Shown here piece by piece: positions 42,674 through 55,826 of a stretch of 64,000 nucleotides of DNA. Every line of letters begins with the position of its first letter. Within the stretch, counting starts at the first letter, position 1. The notes beneath the pieces were generated by a model that searched no databases, was not told the DNA's origin, and saw only the letters and a program-made list of their open reading frames with translations. Position numbers and translations under genes: made by a program. The stretch spans positions 124,001 to 188,000 of the forward strand of contig JADNRY010000018.1 in NCBI GenBank assembly GCA_015501585.1, given 5' to 3'. The DNA comes from Rhodocollybia butyracea. Lineage: Eukaryota; Basidiomycota; Agaricomycetes; Agaricales; Omphalotaceae.

Positions 42674-45479
42674 AGCATTCGATGTCCCTCCTTCGCTTAT
42701 TTCCTCCTTCAGGTCATAACGGAGTACAGACTTTTTATTGAATACCGACCCTTCAATTATATGTATAAACCGAACTGGGTGGTGAGTGTCAAGCGTCAAA
42801 CTCCAAGTGAGAAGATCCGGAAGAGGATAGGAAGAAGTGTCTGGTTTGTTTATGTCGATCGACCGCTTATCTCTTCAATACAGCCTTTCACTGCAAAACT
42901 CTATGAAGTAAAATTCGAGTAAACAGTCTGTCAATGAACACCATTCCGCTGTAAGATTCCTACTAGCCCAATAATTTCCTGTGTTCAACCTTTTAGTCGA
43001 AGTGTTGACGACTATGGCTTCATCGTGTTTCTCATCCTCGAAGAATCAAGATGATCCCAGGGTTCTATTTACCATGAAAATAAGGTACAGCTTATAGCCT
43101 TCGAATTTCAACAGGGTCCAAGTCCGTGCCTGTAAGTATATAGCCACTAAGCCAATGGTGCAGTCCTTGCCATCTTCTTCCCTTTCCGATATACTCGCGG
43201 CCGATACACTCGCCATGATCTTGGAAAACCATTGCGCGTCTACGTTGCTATAGGGTACGAAATCACTACAAATCTCTATGTTCGTGGAACACAATCTTGG
43301 GGTCTACAGGGCCATTTCATGCAACTACTGGTGTGGCCCTTGCATCCCATGAAATGCCATTCTCGCTGAGCGGGCATAAGCTTCTCCCCTAATATAGTTC
43401 ACAAGCCTTGCTTGGTGTATCCCTACCTGCGTAAGCTTTCTTTGCATGCTGCTTTCGCGATAGATGCCCTTGATATTGTTTTCATCAAAGGTTCACTGGT
43501 TATGGATTTTCGTTCGTCTAGACCAGCCCAACCACGACCTCAGGATTATATACGTACTAACTGAAAGCTTTCTTCAAGCTATATAGCAATATTTCTCAGC
43601 ACTTTGATAGCCTGTGTTTCAGGCCTTCATGCTTCAAGCTGCGACGGCCTCATCAAGCCATCGGGCGTACTTATTTTCATCGCGGCCAACAAATTACCGA
43701 GCGCGTTGGCTTCACAAGCAAAGTGACTGCAAGGAACCAGTCACAACAATTGGATCGCTCCAGTAACGTCACCTGTGGGTTTCAGTAACTCACTTGCAAA
43801 CGTCGCGCAATGTAACAGGCCCTGATACGTGCCTCGCGTAGGAGCTTACGGTGCTAAAGACTTCGTGCGAGAACATGCGTAGGCCGCATCTCCGACCTGC
43901 AAATGAGAGGATGCTACTCGTCGTCTGTGCCGTCCTTGAGTTAGGAACCGTCGTTTCGCCTTTCCAGTCCGATCTCTGGCTGCAGAGCAACCTTTCAACT
44001 AGAATTGTAAGGAAAGCGCTCTAATATGCTATGTTCGTAGTAGCCTCGTACCCTTCTTTTCGTCGAACTTTTCCAATGACTCTGATTTCTAAGTAGAAGT
44101 GTGAAAAGGTGAAAAACGGAGATATACATAGATCTAGTCAGCCACATAGCAGCCAAGCTGGAAGCGATAAACGTTCTTGATATATAAAATGCTTGCAAAA
44201 GTGATATTGAATTCATAGATGTCGGTGATAAACTGCACAAATTCGCAGCTTCGGATGTCAGAAGTAAGTTTTCTTGATTCTGAGGATATTTGTCGACAGT
44301 CCCAGCGGGGGTTATATGTACCAAAGCTTGTGACTGGATAAATGGTAAATGACAAGTAAGGGAACACGATATCGAAGGCGCCATGCGTCCGGGAAGATAA
44401 CGAGAACAGCTAATAAATGGTGGTGGACGCGTCGATCAAGAGATTTTACTCTCTGCAATGACACCGTGTGTACGATAACCTCCGCCATGTTTTGGGGTGC
44501 CCCCTGGATTATAGTCAGTAATTGCCACATTAACGGAAAGGGAGACCATGTTAAGCACGTATCCGAGGAGGGAAAACGAATAAACCAGATAAATTCTGCG
44601 TACCATTGTGCTGTTTCAGGGCTCCAAAGTATCATAGCTCTCGGATTGAGGTTCCGATGAGATTTTGATACCGATGAAACAAGAAACCCTTTTCAACATC
44701 TGGGAAAGAGACGGTGAAGTTAAATGGACATATGGTTTTGATTCTTGGTCCTGTCTGCGATCAGGATAATCGTATTTAAAATAAACGGACGCAGTTATTA
44801 GATAGTTCTCCTGGGTAGATTGAGGTTCGCCTCAGTGGACCATGGTCCATGTTTTCTGGATAAGGAAAAGTTAGTTTGGATTATAAGATTTCGCCGCCTT
44901 ATTAGATGAAATCTTTGAGGAGGCTGGCGAGAGATGATAGCCAAGTGCTCTTGGTTTAACCCCGCCGAAATGAAGCATAGAATCCGAAAATCTTTCTAGC
45001 GTTTGTAACTCTGGCCTGTTGATTTTGGCAGGCATCTTATGATGGAAGAGTGGAAGAGAGAGATTAAGTCCGGGTTTCGGACCGCATTTCCGATTTTGGT
45101 TTCGAGGCGCTCATTCCGTTTTCTTTCTGGCCGCCATCGACCGCCAAAATATATTCCTGAAACAGATTTCTACGCCACACTGGAGCGATAGCTCTCCACC
45201 CCTCCACCCCATGGTATTTCTACGGGTGTGCGCTCCAATTTCCGCGTCGTGCAATGCACGAGGTTCAGGGAACCAAGTTTGTGTTTAATGACTTTCATGA
45301 TCTACTTCGCCGCGTAATGATCCATATAAGCCCGGAGACAACCCCTGTACAGCCCTCATTTGGATTCTTCGGCAAAAACTTTAAAGAGATTGGGGTAAGC
45401 TCGATTTCTCTGAACTGTTATTTAAGCAGTGTGGCCTGCTTCCTTTACGCTCGCACAGATTTTTATTCGGGCTTCCAAC
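42674..45479. other. Long intergenic region, no gene recognised
   Basis: About 2.8 kb. Frames such as 43046-43294, 43995-44384 and 44349-44660 overlap on both strands with no domain or splice logic. It probably contains the 3' flank of DBP5 and a long promoter region for the J-protein gene. A non-coding RNA cannot be excluded. Confidence 0.4.
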
Positions 45480-47032
45480 ATGCATTTCAAGTCAAAGCCC
45501 AGAGATCACTGGCATGAATGTTTGGGCGTTCCCGACGATGCCACTCGAGACGAAATCAAGGCTGCCTACAAGAAACTAGTGAATGGCCTTTGTATTTTGG
45601 TTTTATTCTCCTTCTGCTTACTGGCAGAATATGTTGTAGGCATTGCAATGGCACCCTGATCGACATAGCGAAGACAAGAATCTGGCAACAGCGAAGTTTG
45701 TTGAGGTAAGTACACACATTACACTGTTTTTGGAAGGTTAGAGCGTTTATTCTTTCCTGTAATCTTTTATGTCAGATCAACAACGCGTACCGTATTATTA
45801 TGCGAGAGCGTCACTTTGAGCTTGCCAACGTGTCAGTCCACGACTTGGACCCATCCAGGCCCTCACTGCAAACCAGAACTAGCACGGAATACAAAATACC
45901 GAATACTCCTCGTACTCGAGATTCCTCTACGACACTGAGGACCTTATCTTCGTCTTCCCGTCAATCAAGCTTTGAGTCCGTCACTACTGCACCTTCTTTC
46001 TCTAGGTTCAGTATGCGAAATGCTTCTACAAGCTGCGATACCTTACCTTCTATGACTCATGGGAATTCGCCTTCTTATCCTCGCGCTCCTCCCCCTCAAT
46101 CTATCTCGAATGTGTTGGAATCTAATCGCTTCAGAACTTCGACAGAAAGGCATCCAATCTTCGCAAGTCGACTGACTGATAGCCCTATAGAATCCAAGCT
46201 GCCAAATCTTCCGCGCAGATCGACTGATGATTCCACATTGTACGTCTGTTATCGGTAAACTGGTGCCTTTATCAGCCACTGACTCTTTACACCACAGCAG
46301 CGCACATATTCCAATGAAACGAACGTTATCGTTCAAAGATCCGCCATTCCCAGCTGGCTCTGTTCACCCTGCTTATCGTCCCACTTTCGCCTCGGTTGGT
46401 GTAGGCACGTCCAGAGAGTGGAAATATTCGTTAACCTTGACCCTCGAGGAATTGTTCCAAGGTCGCATATGTCCCATCCGGATTACTCGCCGACTGCTGT
46501 CCGGGCAAAAAGTAAATGTGGTCCTCGATGTCGACGTCCCTCCTGGTTGTCTCCCAGGGACAGAAGTTATCTTTCGAGGGGCTGGCCACGAGCGTACCCC
46601 AGGGTCATTCCAGGACATCATATTCGTTGTTGAGCAGGCTCATCACGATCGCTTTGTCCGCGCAGAGAACGACCTCCTTATGGATGTTAAGGTTCCCTGG
46701 TCGGAAAACCTGAAGAACCAGGATGGAAGGCTTTGTTTCCCTGGAATTGACGGGGAGCTTTTGGCCGTAAGAGTTCCTCGACCAACACCCCGGGCGCGTG
46801 GAGCTATTATAGGATCTCAAGTTGTTTGTGGCGCTGGTATGCCGATATGGTTTAACAATAAAGTCGTTGGCAGAGGTAACCTTGTAGTACAGTAAGTGAA
46901 CTTCGAGTGCGACACCGTTATGCGGCTAATCCTTGTCAAGTTGGGAAATACAGATGCCCCACGTTTCTCGCTGGGACAATTTTAGATCTACTTTTGGATT
47001 TGGTAGGAGATGATATACTAGAGAAGCCCTAA
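45480..47032 (+). CDS. J-domain co-chaperone with DnaJ C-terminal domain (type II Hsp40-like)
   Basis: Five exons (45480-45578, 45640-45705, 45776-46239, 46298-46891, 46954-47032) join to 434 codons, 433 residues. The J domain is at the N-terminus: DHWHECLGVPDDATRDEIKA, then ALQWHPDRHSEDKNLATAKF with the HPD tripeptide that stimulates Hsp70 ATPase. A Ser/Thr/Arg-rich linker of about 160 residues replaces the Gly/Phe region. There is no zinc domain. The C-terminal substrate-binding domain follows: WKYSLTLTLEELFQGR, VDVPPGCLPGTEVIFRGAGH, PGSFQDIIFVVEQAHHDRF, ENDLLMDVKVPW and VVGRGNLVVQ. Its role would be to deliver clients to Hsp70 in the cytosol or nucleus. The introns of 57-70 nt all keep frame. 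The long disordered linker makes it unlike plain Sis1. Confidence 0.9.
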
Positions 47033-47442
47033 TTGTATTGTATACTATGCCATAGCCTATGTTCTTCAAAATTTTGCGTATACAATCGCTGTTTATTACT
47101 ATGATATATGTATTCATGTAGTTACTCTTCTGTATTTTATGTCCTTCTTCCGTACTTCAACTTGAATCAATTTATTTCTTAGATCGAAGCTGAGGTTTAC
47201 GCGGATTGAGTAGCATCGGTGTGGGAGTTGCCTTCGCAAAGATTTCAACTGTATTGTTCTCGATCTGTAAGTAATTAAGTGAAGTCGACCGACACAGATG
47301 TCGTACTCTCAGAAGATCAGTAGAAGAGTATCTCAGTCCTTCCGTAGGTAATTGCGTACTAAGCGGGTCTCCAACAAGAGACTAATATTATTTACCACCC
47401 TCCGTACCAGCGCAGCTACAGTTTGATCATGACGTTTATTAC
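47033..47442. other. Intergenic between convergent genes
   Basis: 3' flanks of the J-protein and arrestin genes. Nothing else seen. Confidence 0.5.
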
Positions 47443-49156
47443 TTATGCGTACACATTCTGATTCAACTCTTTCTCAAGCAAACAGCGCCCTAGCCCCAAT
47501 GCCGGAGCAGGCAAACCACCCGTCGACTGCAGCTCCCGATTCATCGTTTCCCAGCAGTCCGTAGTAAGCTCCACCTCCTTCTGCATCTTAAACGACGGAA
47601 GATGATCTTTCATATGTGCAGGCGCGTCGATCTCGATCTCGAAGAAGTATTGCAGTTGCGCCAAGTGTCCGACCTTCCAGGAGCATCCTTGCCCAAGATA
47701 TCCCGCGTCAATCGAGCCTCGAAGGAGGTGTACACCCTCCGAGTACTCGCTACGCGTCTCCAGACGACCAGTTGTTAGATGCCATCGTTGAGTTACAGGA
47801 GGACCGTACATGTCTATGGATGGAGAATTGGAACGAGAATGTCCAGGGGAGCATTCAAAAGGCGAGTTGCTTCTCTGGTCATCTTCGTTATGGGGGGGAT
47901 CTGGGGTACTACTCCTGCTCCGTGATGTTTTAGCCGAAGAGTTTTTTGCGCGGGTGAATAACTTGGCCAAGCTCGACTTGAGAGGACGAACGGTGAGCTG
48001 CTTCCATAATGAAACCTTGATATTTTTTGTGTACATTGCGCCTTGAGCGGGGCTGTGGGGGAATACTAGACTCAGGAAGAAGGGTATCTGTTCACCAGAT
48101 ACAAATGATTGCGGCGCAGGCAGAGAGAACTGGTAACAGAGATTGATATTAGAACCAAGGAAGACATGTTGAGAAACGGAGAAGTGCATACAATGGCAGA
48201 ATTCTTGAACGGCTCGAGGCCCCCTGCAGGGTGTTTGACATGCGAAGATAAAGAACACCAACGTGGTTTCAATAGAAAGCTGTCAATGTGTTCAGAGATA
48301 GAAAGACTCGGCCCAGAGGTAAAACGGAGATCGTGATCGAGAAGAGGCTTGGGCATAGTCGAAAGCGGAGGGTCCTGCAGTCAAGGGGTTAGTGAGAAAT
48401 ACTGAAAAATGGTAAGAAGCACGAACCATGGGACGCGTTTTCGGAAAGTATAGAATGGGAATAATTTTACTATTCAAGAGATAGTCAGCTTTCTGTTCAT
48501 GCATGCCGTATCAGAAACTCACGTTTCATTGGGTTCCAGTTTAAACGACACGCGACTTCCTCGCCTAGTCATTGAAATCTTCAATGAATACGCAATCTCT
48601 CCTGATAGGTCATCGTAACAACGATAGAAAGATGGAGGAGTGAGTGCTGTGACGTCTTGAACGGTTATTTCCGACGGTATTGAGATAGCAAATGGATGTT
48701 CGTCTCCTACGAGTGGATGACGCGAGAGGGGAAGAGTTATACTCCGGGATAGGAATAAAGAATTGCTTCGTGGTGCACCACCGTCTCCGAGGACAGAAAC
48801 TAGTAGATTTCCTTCGAGCTGAAGATTATTTGAGATGGGTTCTGTGGAGGAAAAGCAATGCTCACTGTGATACTAATGTCTTCTATGTGTTCAGTGTGAC
48901 CATTTAATCTTACTGAGCCTTCGATTCTGTCGTTCAAACCATACGCAGGGGAACGCGTTCTCCATACTCTCCTTCCTAGTCCAATGTTCATAGATTTCGT
49001 CCGGTAAACCCATGAAAAGCGACGGAATAGAGGCTCGGCATCGAGAGATATTTCTGTGCTATTGGGTACAGATGAATAAGTTGGTGTGGATAGAGAAGTC
49101 GAGCCATAAGCGTCAGAGTCGAAAAACGCAGACGGGACTGTAAAGATATCAGCCAT
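47443..49156 (-). CDS. Alpha-arrestin-like protein
   Basis: Five exons (49156-48866, 48818-48523, 48469-48427, 48374-48192, 48129-47443) join to 500 codons, 499 residues. The N-terminal arrestin fold is seen in YGLNDRIEGSVRLNGHTEHI, LEGNLLVSVLGDGGAPRSNS, HPFAISIPSEI and LSGEIAYSLKISMTRRG. The C-terminal fold is seen in SLPAPQSFVSGEQIPFFLSL and YFFEIEIDAPAHMKDHLPSF. A Ser-rich, probably phosphorylated loop (SSAKTSRSRSSTPDPP, HSRSNSPSID) lies in the second half. Fungal alpha-arrestins recruit Rsp5-type ubiquitin ligases to membrane transporters and so control nutrient uptake. I see no PPxY motif, which leaves ligase binding unproved. The family is diverse, so the name is kept general. Confidence 0.82.
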
Positions 49157-50112
49157 GCTCCAGAGGTTTGAAGCTTCGAGGTTAGGTTCTCACCTATTTA
49201 TGGTCTTACCTGTTTATGACCTATTTATGTGTCTGAAATCAAAAATGAAAAGTGGATACTGAGTGGATAAAAGAAGTGCTGCCCTGCCGAAAGCCGAGCC
49301 CTCCTCGAGCCGAAACTGGCATCGGAGAGAATCGGAAAGGCTTCAAGTTGAGGCGTTCGCCGGCTTCAGCTAATTTACAAGTATACCTAAGCCACCAAGT
49401 AGCGGGTTTCAAGTCCCAAAGTATTACAGAATGAACCGGGATTTTTCTTGTCGGTGTGTAACAGTCTCAACTTAGCTCAACTTTCCCTCATCATCCCATC
49501 GATATCAACAGATACCACAGCCTACAGAAGCAGACTGTTTCAACGAGTTGACCATGCTGAACCACTCTGTTCAATCCTACAGCACTATATTCATTCCTAA
49601 TCCTCGGACTAGCCGCAACAACTGCTACATATGCGACCGCCTTACAAATATCAAATAATCTACGATGTGCTGGGCCTCAGTATAGCTTTTCTGCGGGGAA
49701 ACAGTTCACATCGCAAAGAACTATATGACCTTTCTGAAGTCCCTTCTCAAGCATGCTAACTAAAGCTTTCTCGTCAAATTGCACTGCTCACCCTTGACAT
49801 AAACCAATCTCGCTGGATGTGATTGAATGACCAGCATGTCGTAATCAACGCAGCTAAACATCTACTGGCACGGAAGTGAAAGATATCAAGAGCCCACACT
49901 TCCAAAACTTACCGGGAAAGCCAAATCGGAGGAGGAAATGGGACACCATTCTCAAGAAATCTGGCGGTTGATGCCATGAAAGAGCTTTCACTAGTAATAA
50001 CGAGTCCGGCAAGTGACGGGTGCTTATGGGTTCCTAGGCACGGATAAGCATAAAGACTGGTGCAAATTGTACGTTTGAATTCGTGTTTTTGGTGCTATAA
50101 ACCGGAGAAGCA
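49157..50112. other. Intergenic, no gene recognised
   Basis: Promoter region of the arrestin gene and about 800 bases with no supported coding frame. Confidence 0.45.
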
Positions 50113-50509
50113 ATGACGTCGACTTTCCAGAGGGCCAGAGAGTTTCGAAAGCAAAAGCGTTTTGGTGGTCAACAGGTCGACCGGTCAAAGCTTGAAGGAA
50201 AGATGCGGAAGCCGGTGACGTGCCGAACGGATATACTTGAATGCGCTAGTCCGACTTTGTCGTCGGGTAAGTAAAGCTTTGGCACCTTAATTTGGCATCC
50301 GAATTGTTCCAGTGGCGGTTTGTCATCCAATCCGCATCTGCCCTTTTCCAGGGCCGCTTGAGCTGAGCAATCGTGAATACACAGGAATACACTCGTTGAT
50401 ATCGGCCGACAAAAAGAGGTCCAGCCAAGTCGGGCTCGGAAGAGGCAGGATCTTAGGCTCAGGCTTCTGGCCGAGTATAATCGTTGGTGAGCTTCCCGCT
50501 TGCTCTTGA
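50113..50509 (+). CDS. Possible small two-exon protein, function unknown
   Basis: An ATG at 50113 opens 51 codons (MTSTFQRAREFRKQKRFGGQ...) that run to a strong donor G|GTAAGT at 50267. A TTCCAG acceptor at 50312 joins in frame to 65 more codons ending at TGA 50507-50509. The 46-nt intron keeps phase, and the total of 351 coding bases divides by three. The product would be 116 residues, basic at the start, with no signal peptide, membrane helix or known domain. It lies alone between the arrestin and exonuclease genes. Fitting splice signals could occur by chance, so the gene is tentative. Confidence 0.35.
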
Positions 50510-51293
50510 ACGTTTAAGAATGAAATCCCTCAGTGATGTCAATGGACTTTAGTCTTAGAGGGACCATGCTACGCATCCTCACATCCAAAAAGTCTGTAGC
50601 GGCTCAACTTTTAACAACATGAGGGCTCACTTAATACCACAGAAATGATTTAACCCCTTCGAGTGCTTCATTCCAGAGTCGTGCCCAGAGCACTTTTCGG
50701 TACTTTGACGCCACTGTTCCAGGTGAACACTCTGTTCCGATACCACTCATTCTAGAGCCGTGTCCGGAACCATGTTCACTTTCCAGTGCTCCGACATCAC
50801 AGGCTGTATACATTCCCATTCACATAAACCCACATACAAAGGACACGTTTGAAAAGGTTGTTCCGGTACCGTAGAGCTGAAGCACTCAAGTACGAAATAA
50901 CGTATGCTTGATAAACTATCCAAATTCCTTCACCCGGAGAGGTCACAAGAGTATTCGCTACAGGAATGTACCTAGGGATATCGAATTGGAAGCTTCTAAT
51001 TTTACATCTATTGGGGGGAGATTGACTTATCTGGACTGACGAGACGGTGCAGGAGCGGGGAGTCACAAGAAACAATACAATTGCGTCGTACATCTACAGA
51101 AGAATATCCCTGTGCTGTCTATGACTGGCTATCATCAGTGGGAACTATGAAGAAAGGAACGAAAACAAAGTGAAAAATATATTCTATCTGTGTAGATTCA
51201 GCATACTTCGATTTCACGGTCTCTAAGAAAACACCGTTTAGAAAGACTGGAACTTGTTACATAAAGCCAAAGCGCCAGTGTAACCCTTCAACT
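50510..51293. other. Intergenic, no gene recognised
   Basis: At about 50665-50795 the words TTCCAG, TTCCGG and GAGCAC/GTGCTC recur in a pattern that may be an old repeat. No coding signal. Confidence 0.4.
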
Positions 51294-52290
51294 TCAGAGA
51301 TAACGCGACTCTTTCACATAAAAAACCTCAACATCGGCCTCAGCCTCAATAACCTGAACATCAACCTGTGCACCTTCAGAACCATCATCTAAACTTGTAG
51401 GTAAAGTCTGTTCGGTAATAGACAAGGTATGGTCAAACATCGCTTCAAAGATATGACGCGAGGCAGCCACATCGCAGGCAGCGTAATAAAGCAACGCAGG
51501 GGATATGGTAGAGAACTCCCAGTTGTTGTTCGCGCGTATTTTCGGGTCTTTAGGAAGTTCCAACCCCAAAATCGCATCACACAATGCGGCTAAACTGCCG
51601 GATTGCCTTGGCTGGATGAGCCCTCGCGAACGCGCCAAGTCTTTGAGATCGATAGTCGAAAATCGGGTATTATCATCAAGTTGGGACGGGAACTGTTTTT
51701 TGAGGCGAGTCAGGTCGCCTTTGATTCGGGAACCAATCTTCCATACGCGCTCGGAAGTCAGGAGTCGAAGTAAAGAAGGAGGGAGGGAGGAAAGTCGGTG
51801 AACCTTTATTCAGATGAGCATGTAGAATATAATGAGGAAGGATACGTACTCTAATAATGTAGACCGCCAATGGGTCAAAATGAGGACAAAGCTGAATAGT
51901 TGAAACGCCCATTCGCCTTGAGATGTTCCACTCAGCATCCATGCTCAGATACAGCGAAGCTGTGGGGTCCTGATCGATTATCTGCACCAGAGGCGCGAGC
52001 AGTTTGTCTATATAGTCAGGCAGTTGTACTACTGTGGGCTTGAAGTCCTTGGGAAGCTGGAAGACACGTAGTTTTGGCGGAATGTCGGATAGCCCAGGCG
52101 CGGTAACTGGATTTGGATTCGAGACCAGCAATTGCTCTTGCTGGAAACATATTACTCGAAAATCACGCTTCCAGTCGAAGAGGCTCACCTGAGCAGCATG
52201 ACGATAACCTAAGTATCGAAATCCTTGTGAACCACCCAAGATTTTCAAATACCTTCCAATGTACCGGGTGGCGCGAAAGATAAGAGACAT
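51294..52290 (-). CDS. 3'-5' exonuclease, DEDDy type (WRN/Egalitarian-like)
   Basis: Three exons (52290-52189, 52140-51850, 51803-51294) join to 301 codons, 300 residues. Catalytic motifs of the DEDD nuclease fold are visible. LSMDAEWN gives the Asp and Glu of Exo I. ERVWKIGSRIKGDLTRLKKQ gives the Asp of Exo II. LYYAACDVAASRHIF gives Tyr-x3-Asp of Exo III, the DEDDy form. SLAALCDAILGLELPKDPKI and NNNWEF are typical of this subfamily. It should remove nucleotides from 3' ends of DNA or RNA with two metal ions. The first ~60 residues look basic and could be a mitochondrial presequence (MSLIFRATRYIGRYLKIL), which is inference. The first intron is 48 nt without a stop, so retention would also stay in frame. 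Confidence 0.85.
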
Positions 52291-52644
52291 GACAGAGGAG
52301 TGGAACTGAGTTACATAGGCCTCTGAAGAACTATTTATCTGGATGCGATTCGCGAAACCCGAGAGAACAAAGAACAAAGGCTGTCAGGGACGAGAACTCA
52401 CCACGTGCAAGATTGCTTATAACAAGATTGCTCATAACTCAAGCTTCGTTACTTGAATCTAGCTCGTAATAGAGCATGTACAACATTGTCGATGATCATA
52501 AGTAATTGTAGGACAGATATGTAGTAATTTTACACGGGGATAGATCCGGATCCGGGGTAACACAACTCTAGATGATTATGCATAGAAAAAATTTGACGTG
52601 TATCTGTAGTGACTTCATTTCAACAAGAAACGTTCTGACCACAA

Positions 52645-54576
52645 TTATATGGCCTTCCTATGTTCCTGTTGCGCAAAATTTAATCAGCGTTTAGGAGCGG
52701 TGATGGAGACTTCTTACGGGTGTATGCGTGAACTCATGATCGACGTGAACAAAGGCTCTTTCAACACCAGGAAGATTTTCGATACGGTCCTGTAACAGCT
52801 GACTTGCATCGTGAGCTTTCCAGAGCGGTGTATCAGACTTCATGACGATGTCAATTTCGACAAAATACAGCTGGGAAGTTAAGAAGGGTTAGGAATCATG
52901 TATGACTTTGAGCACCGGAGACGACGTACGGAGCCACTCTAAGAGTGAAACAAAAAAGAATACATCAGTGCTCACTCCGCAGGATAACAACACAGCACAC
53001 ACATGGTAGGCCCTCACAGTATCCACTTTTTCGATATCCTCATTGAACGTCATCGCATTGTATGTCAGCAACTTCAAAAACTCGTTGGGTGCGGATTTGC
53101 CTGCTAACAGTTCGAATTCACGATAGACGGTACGACCCCAAGTGAGGAGAATTCCGACTCCGATCTTGAGGAGGGAGGGATTTGAGAGCGCGTAGTACAC
53201 AAGAAATAAGTACTCACGATGAGAGCACCAGTCGGATCCAGCCCTATGTGGTATCAATATTTTGGACGATAAGATGACAATGGAGTCGCTTACACCACCG
53301 AAGTTTACTCCCCCCAGCTGACATTAGAACACCTGAGAATGCAGATTCGGCGTCGATCAGACCTGCTTGAAATAAGGATCACTCACCGAATCCATTAAGG
53401 AAGATATCATTTCGGTGATCCTCCCAAAGAACATGGACTTGACTGTTGCTTTTTCTAAGGGAGAGGCAGTAGAAGAATAGCAGAATCTTGACACCTAGAA
53501 AGAAGATGAGGACTGGAAATTATACATGATGAGAGGGCTTACCCAAAGCTGCACCAACTGCGATAATTGAGGGAAGATGGAATGTATTGGTATCGCTACT
53601 GGAGCTATGTGTGACGATATCTCGAACGGATTCAACCATGACCACCAGGTTGACTGCGCCCATCCTGAATCACATAATCAATCAGGATACCCCTAGAAAA
53701 GAAGCAGCCTTGCTCACAGAAAGCCTATCCAATGAAGGTAAGATTCAAGACAACACAGGTAAACAGCGTTTCCTTACCATAAACAATATTCCCGATGTTC
53801 TCGATTCGGGCACCGCCGACAGGCCACTTGTTGATATCCAACTTCTTTGCTTTACGATGGAGATAAAAAAGGACGACGTTGCTCCCTACATCGAACAACG
53901 AGTCGATTCCGGTGGCTTAATTCGAATGACATAAGCAGGGCGTTCAAAGATGGTAGGATGAACGTGGTTCACCGAGTAATGAAAGAGATGCGGCCGATAT
54001 CGCAGCATACAACTGTAAAACGCAAAGCCCGAAGTTGGCAGCCATACTTGCATATATGGCAATTTTAACCTTGTTAAGCACAAAGGTTGGTCAAAGTTTG
54101 AAGGTTATGATCGTGAACGCACCGGTATACGATGACCTTCCTCTTCTATTCGTGCATCTTCAGTATGCTCTTGCATCGGTTTCAGCAACGAAGCGATTAG
54201 CTAGATATTACAGTGAGACTAGTACGAAGCCGGGAAGCCACACTTACCTCGTTCTGCTGATCTTGGTATCTAGCTACTGCTTTGCCTCCTCGTTTGCTCT
54301 TTCTGCGGTTCCTCATTGCCGTAAGCTCTTCATCTGTCCTCAGCCCGTTCCTGAGGAGATATGGGTCTGAAACGGCGCCGGCATTCTGTTCCAAGTCAGT
54401 ATCCAAGCTTAGAGAAGGGCTTGGAGGAGTTTGTTTGGAAAAGTTGGAATCCTGCCAGCAAAACGACACATCAGGAAAAAACTTGCAAAACGGGGAGAGA
54501 GATGTACATGCTGTGGGCTAATCGTCGGAGAAGGTTCTCGGCTTGAGCGTCTGGAGTCTTGTTGATCGCTAGACAT
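52645..54576 (-). CDS. Cation diffusion facilitator, manganese-type
   Basis: About twelve exons from the ATG at 54576 (MSSDQQDSRRSSREPSPTIS) to TAA 52645. The cytosolic N-terminus contains DPYLLRNGLRTDEELTAMRN. Membrane parts follow: VKIAIYASMAANFGLCVLQL, ATGIDSLFDVGSNVVLFYLH, NKWPVGGARIENIGNIVYG, HVLWEDHRNDIFLNGFGVLM and WLDPTGALI. The cytosolic dimer domain has LAGKSAPNEFLKLLTYNAMT, LYFVEIDIVMKSDTPLWKAH and VERAFVHVDHEFTHTPEHRK. DSLFD and DHRND are the DxxxD motifs of manganese-exporting CDFs in helices 2 and 5. A 9-nt exon (52931-52939) supplies SGS. The splice after NIVYG, near 53720-53680, is uncertain: the obvious donor leaves the wrong phase, and a donor 12 bases later would fix it. 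Confidence 0.85.
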
Positions 54577-55818
54577 CTGAACCGAATGCTTGGAATCCGA
54601 AACAATGGTACGCTTTACTATATGATTTTGAATTTTTGAGCCGTTGTACTGGGAAAGAGAGCAAAAATACACACAACTTCTGTCTTTGATGAAAGATTTA
54701 GGAAACGCAGCCCCGAAAGTGTGGCTGCCAGTAAAGACAGTAAAGAGGAAAGAGCAGGAAACAAAAGGCTCCGAAAAAGTGAGGGAAAGCTGTGTGATGG
54801 CCTGGCGGCAACATTCTTCGGCATCTCTTTTTCTCCGACAGGTCAAAGCTGGTTATTTTGAACCACAGTTTGCGAAACGCATCTGAAAGATGAAATGCAA
54901 CGTCTTCATAGAGACCGTTTCTTTGGCTACATAATATACATGTACGGGCACATCGGTGGTACATATGAGGGGGCTATGTATATGTTAGTGGGCGGCGCGC
55001 GGGACCGTGTCGGTTAATTCTTTCTTTCTTTCCCACACACAGATTCACCGTACGCCTACATATGCACAGTAACTTTAAGGCTTTTTCATAATTCGGGCTG
55101 TTATACCAAACTACCTCATCCATTCCCTTCTGCTATATCGATAGATCAAGGACATGATTTACGGTGAAACTCGTTGATGGATTTGCTAGACCATCAACGT
55201 GCCCACTGTGCTATTTTGGAAGAGCTGAAATATCTATCAGGCTACAATCTGAGATTCTGCAATGTAAAATAGATCTTGCCTAAAGCGCCCAGGCTGGGAA
55301 ACCCCCCAAGCCGTCTGATGTAGCACTTTCATTTGTGGCTGAACTGGTTACTGAAGGTACGCTCAAACAGGCTGCAGTAAGTATACTCCATGGTCAAAAC
55401 GCACGATCTTTGACTTCCAGACATCTTTTTACTGTTCTTCAACATCAAACTACCTTTTTCGGATGCCAAAGGGCTCGGGGGACAAATTCTTGAGAAAGTC
55501 CAAATTGAACTATTTGTGTCCTCCAATGTCCATGATCTTGAAAAGGGGAATGCGTCTCCCAAATGACCAGAAAATACTTTATGAGGGTTCCCGGTTGCAA
55601 CAATTCGACAGATTCTGCCATAATCTGATCCATACAATGATACACTGTTGTAAACTTGCCTCTCTTGGGATATTGGCTCAGACTGGCGTTGAGTTTATAA
55701 TCACTCCTGTGTTTGTGTACTTCGGATACATACTTCGGGCATGAAGTGAATCTAATCCTGCGGCCCGCCGCAGTCCAATTAAGATACATACGAAAGCAAC
55801 ACGAAGTTTGTTTTTTAT
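54577..55818. other. Intergenic, no gene recognised
   Basis: CDF promoter, then about 1 kb with overlapping frames on both strands and no supported gene. Confidence 0.4.
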
Positions 55819-55826
55819 CCTCCAAC

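Noticed and set aside
54197..54846. Opposite-strand and alternate-frame ORFs around the CDF start
   Set aside because: Only the spliced minus-strand reading gives continuous CDF sequence. The others are shadows or unspliced read-through.
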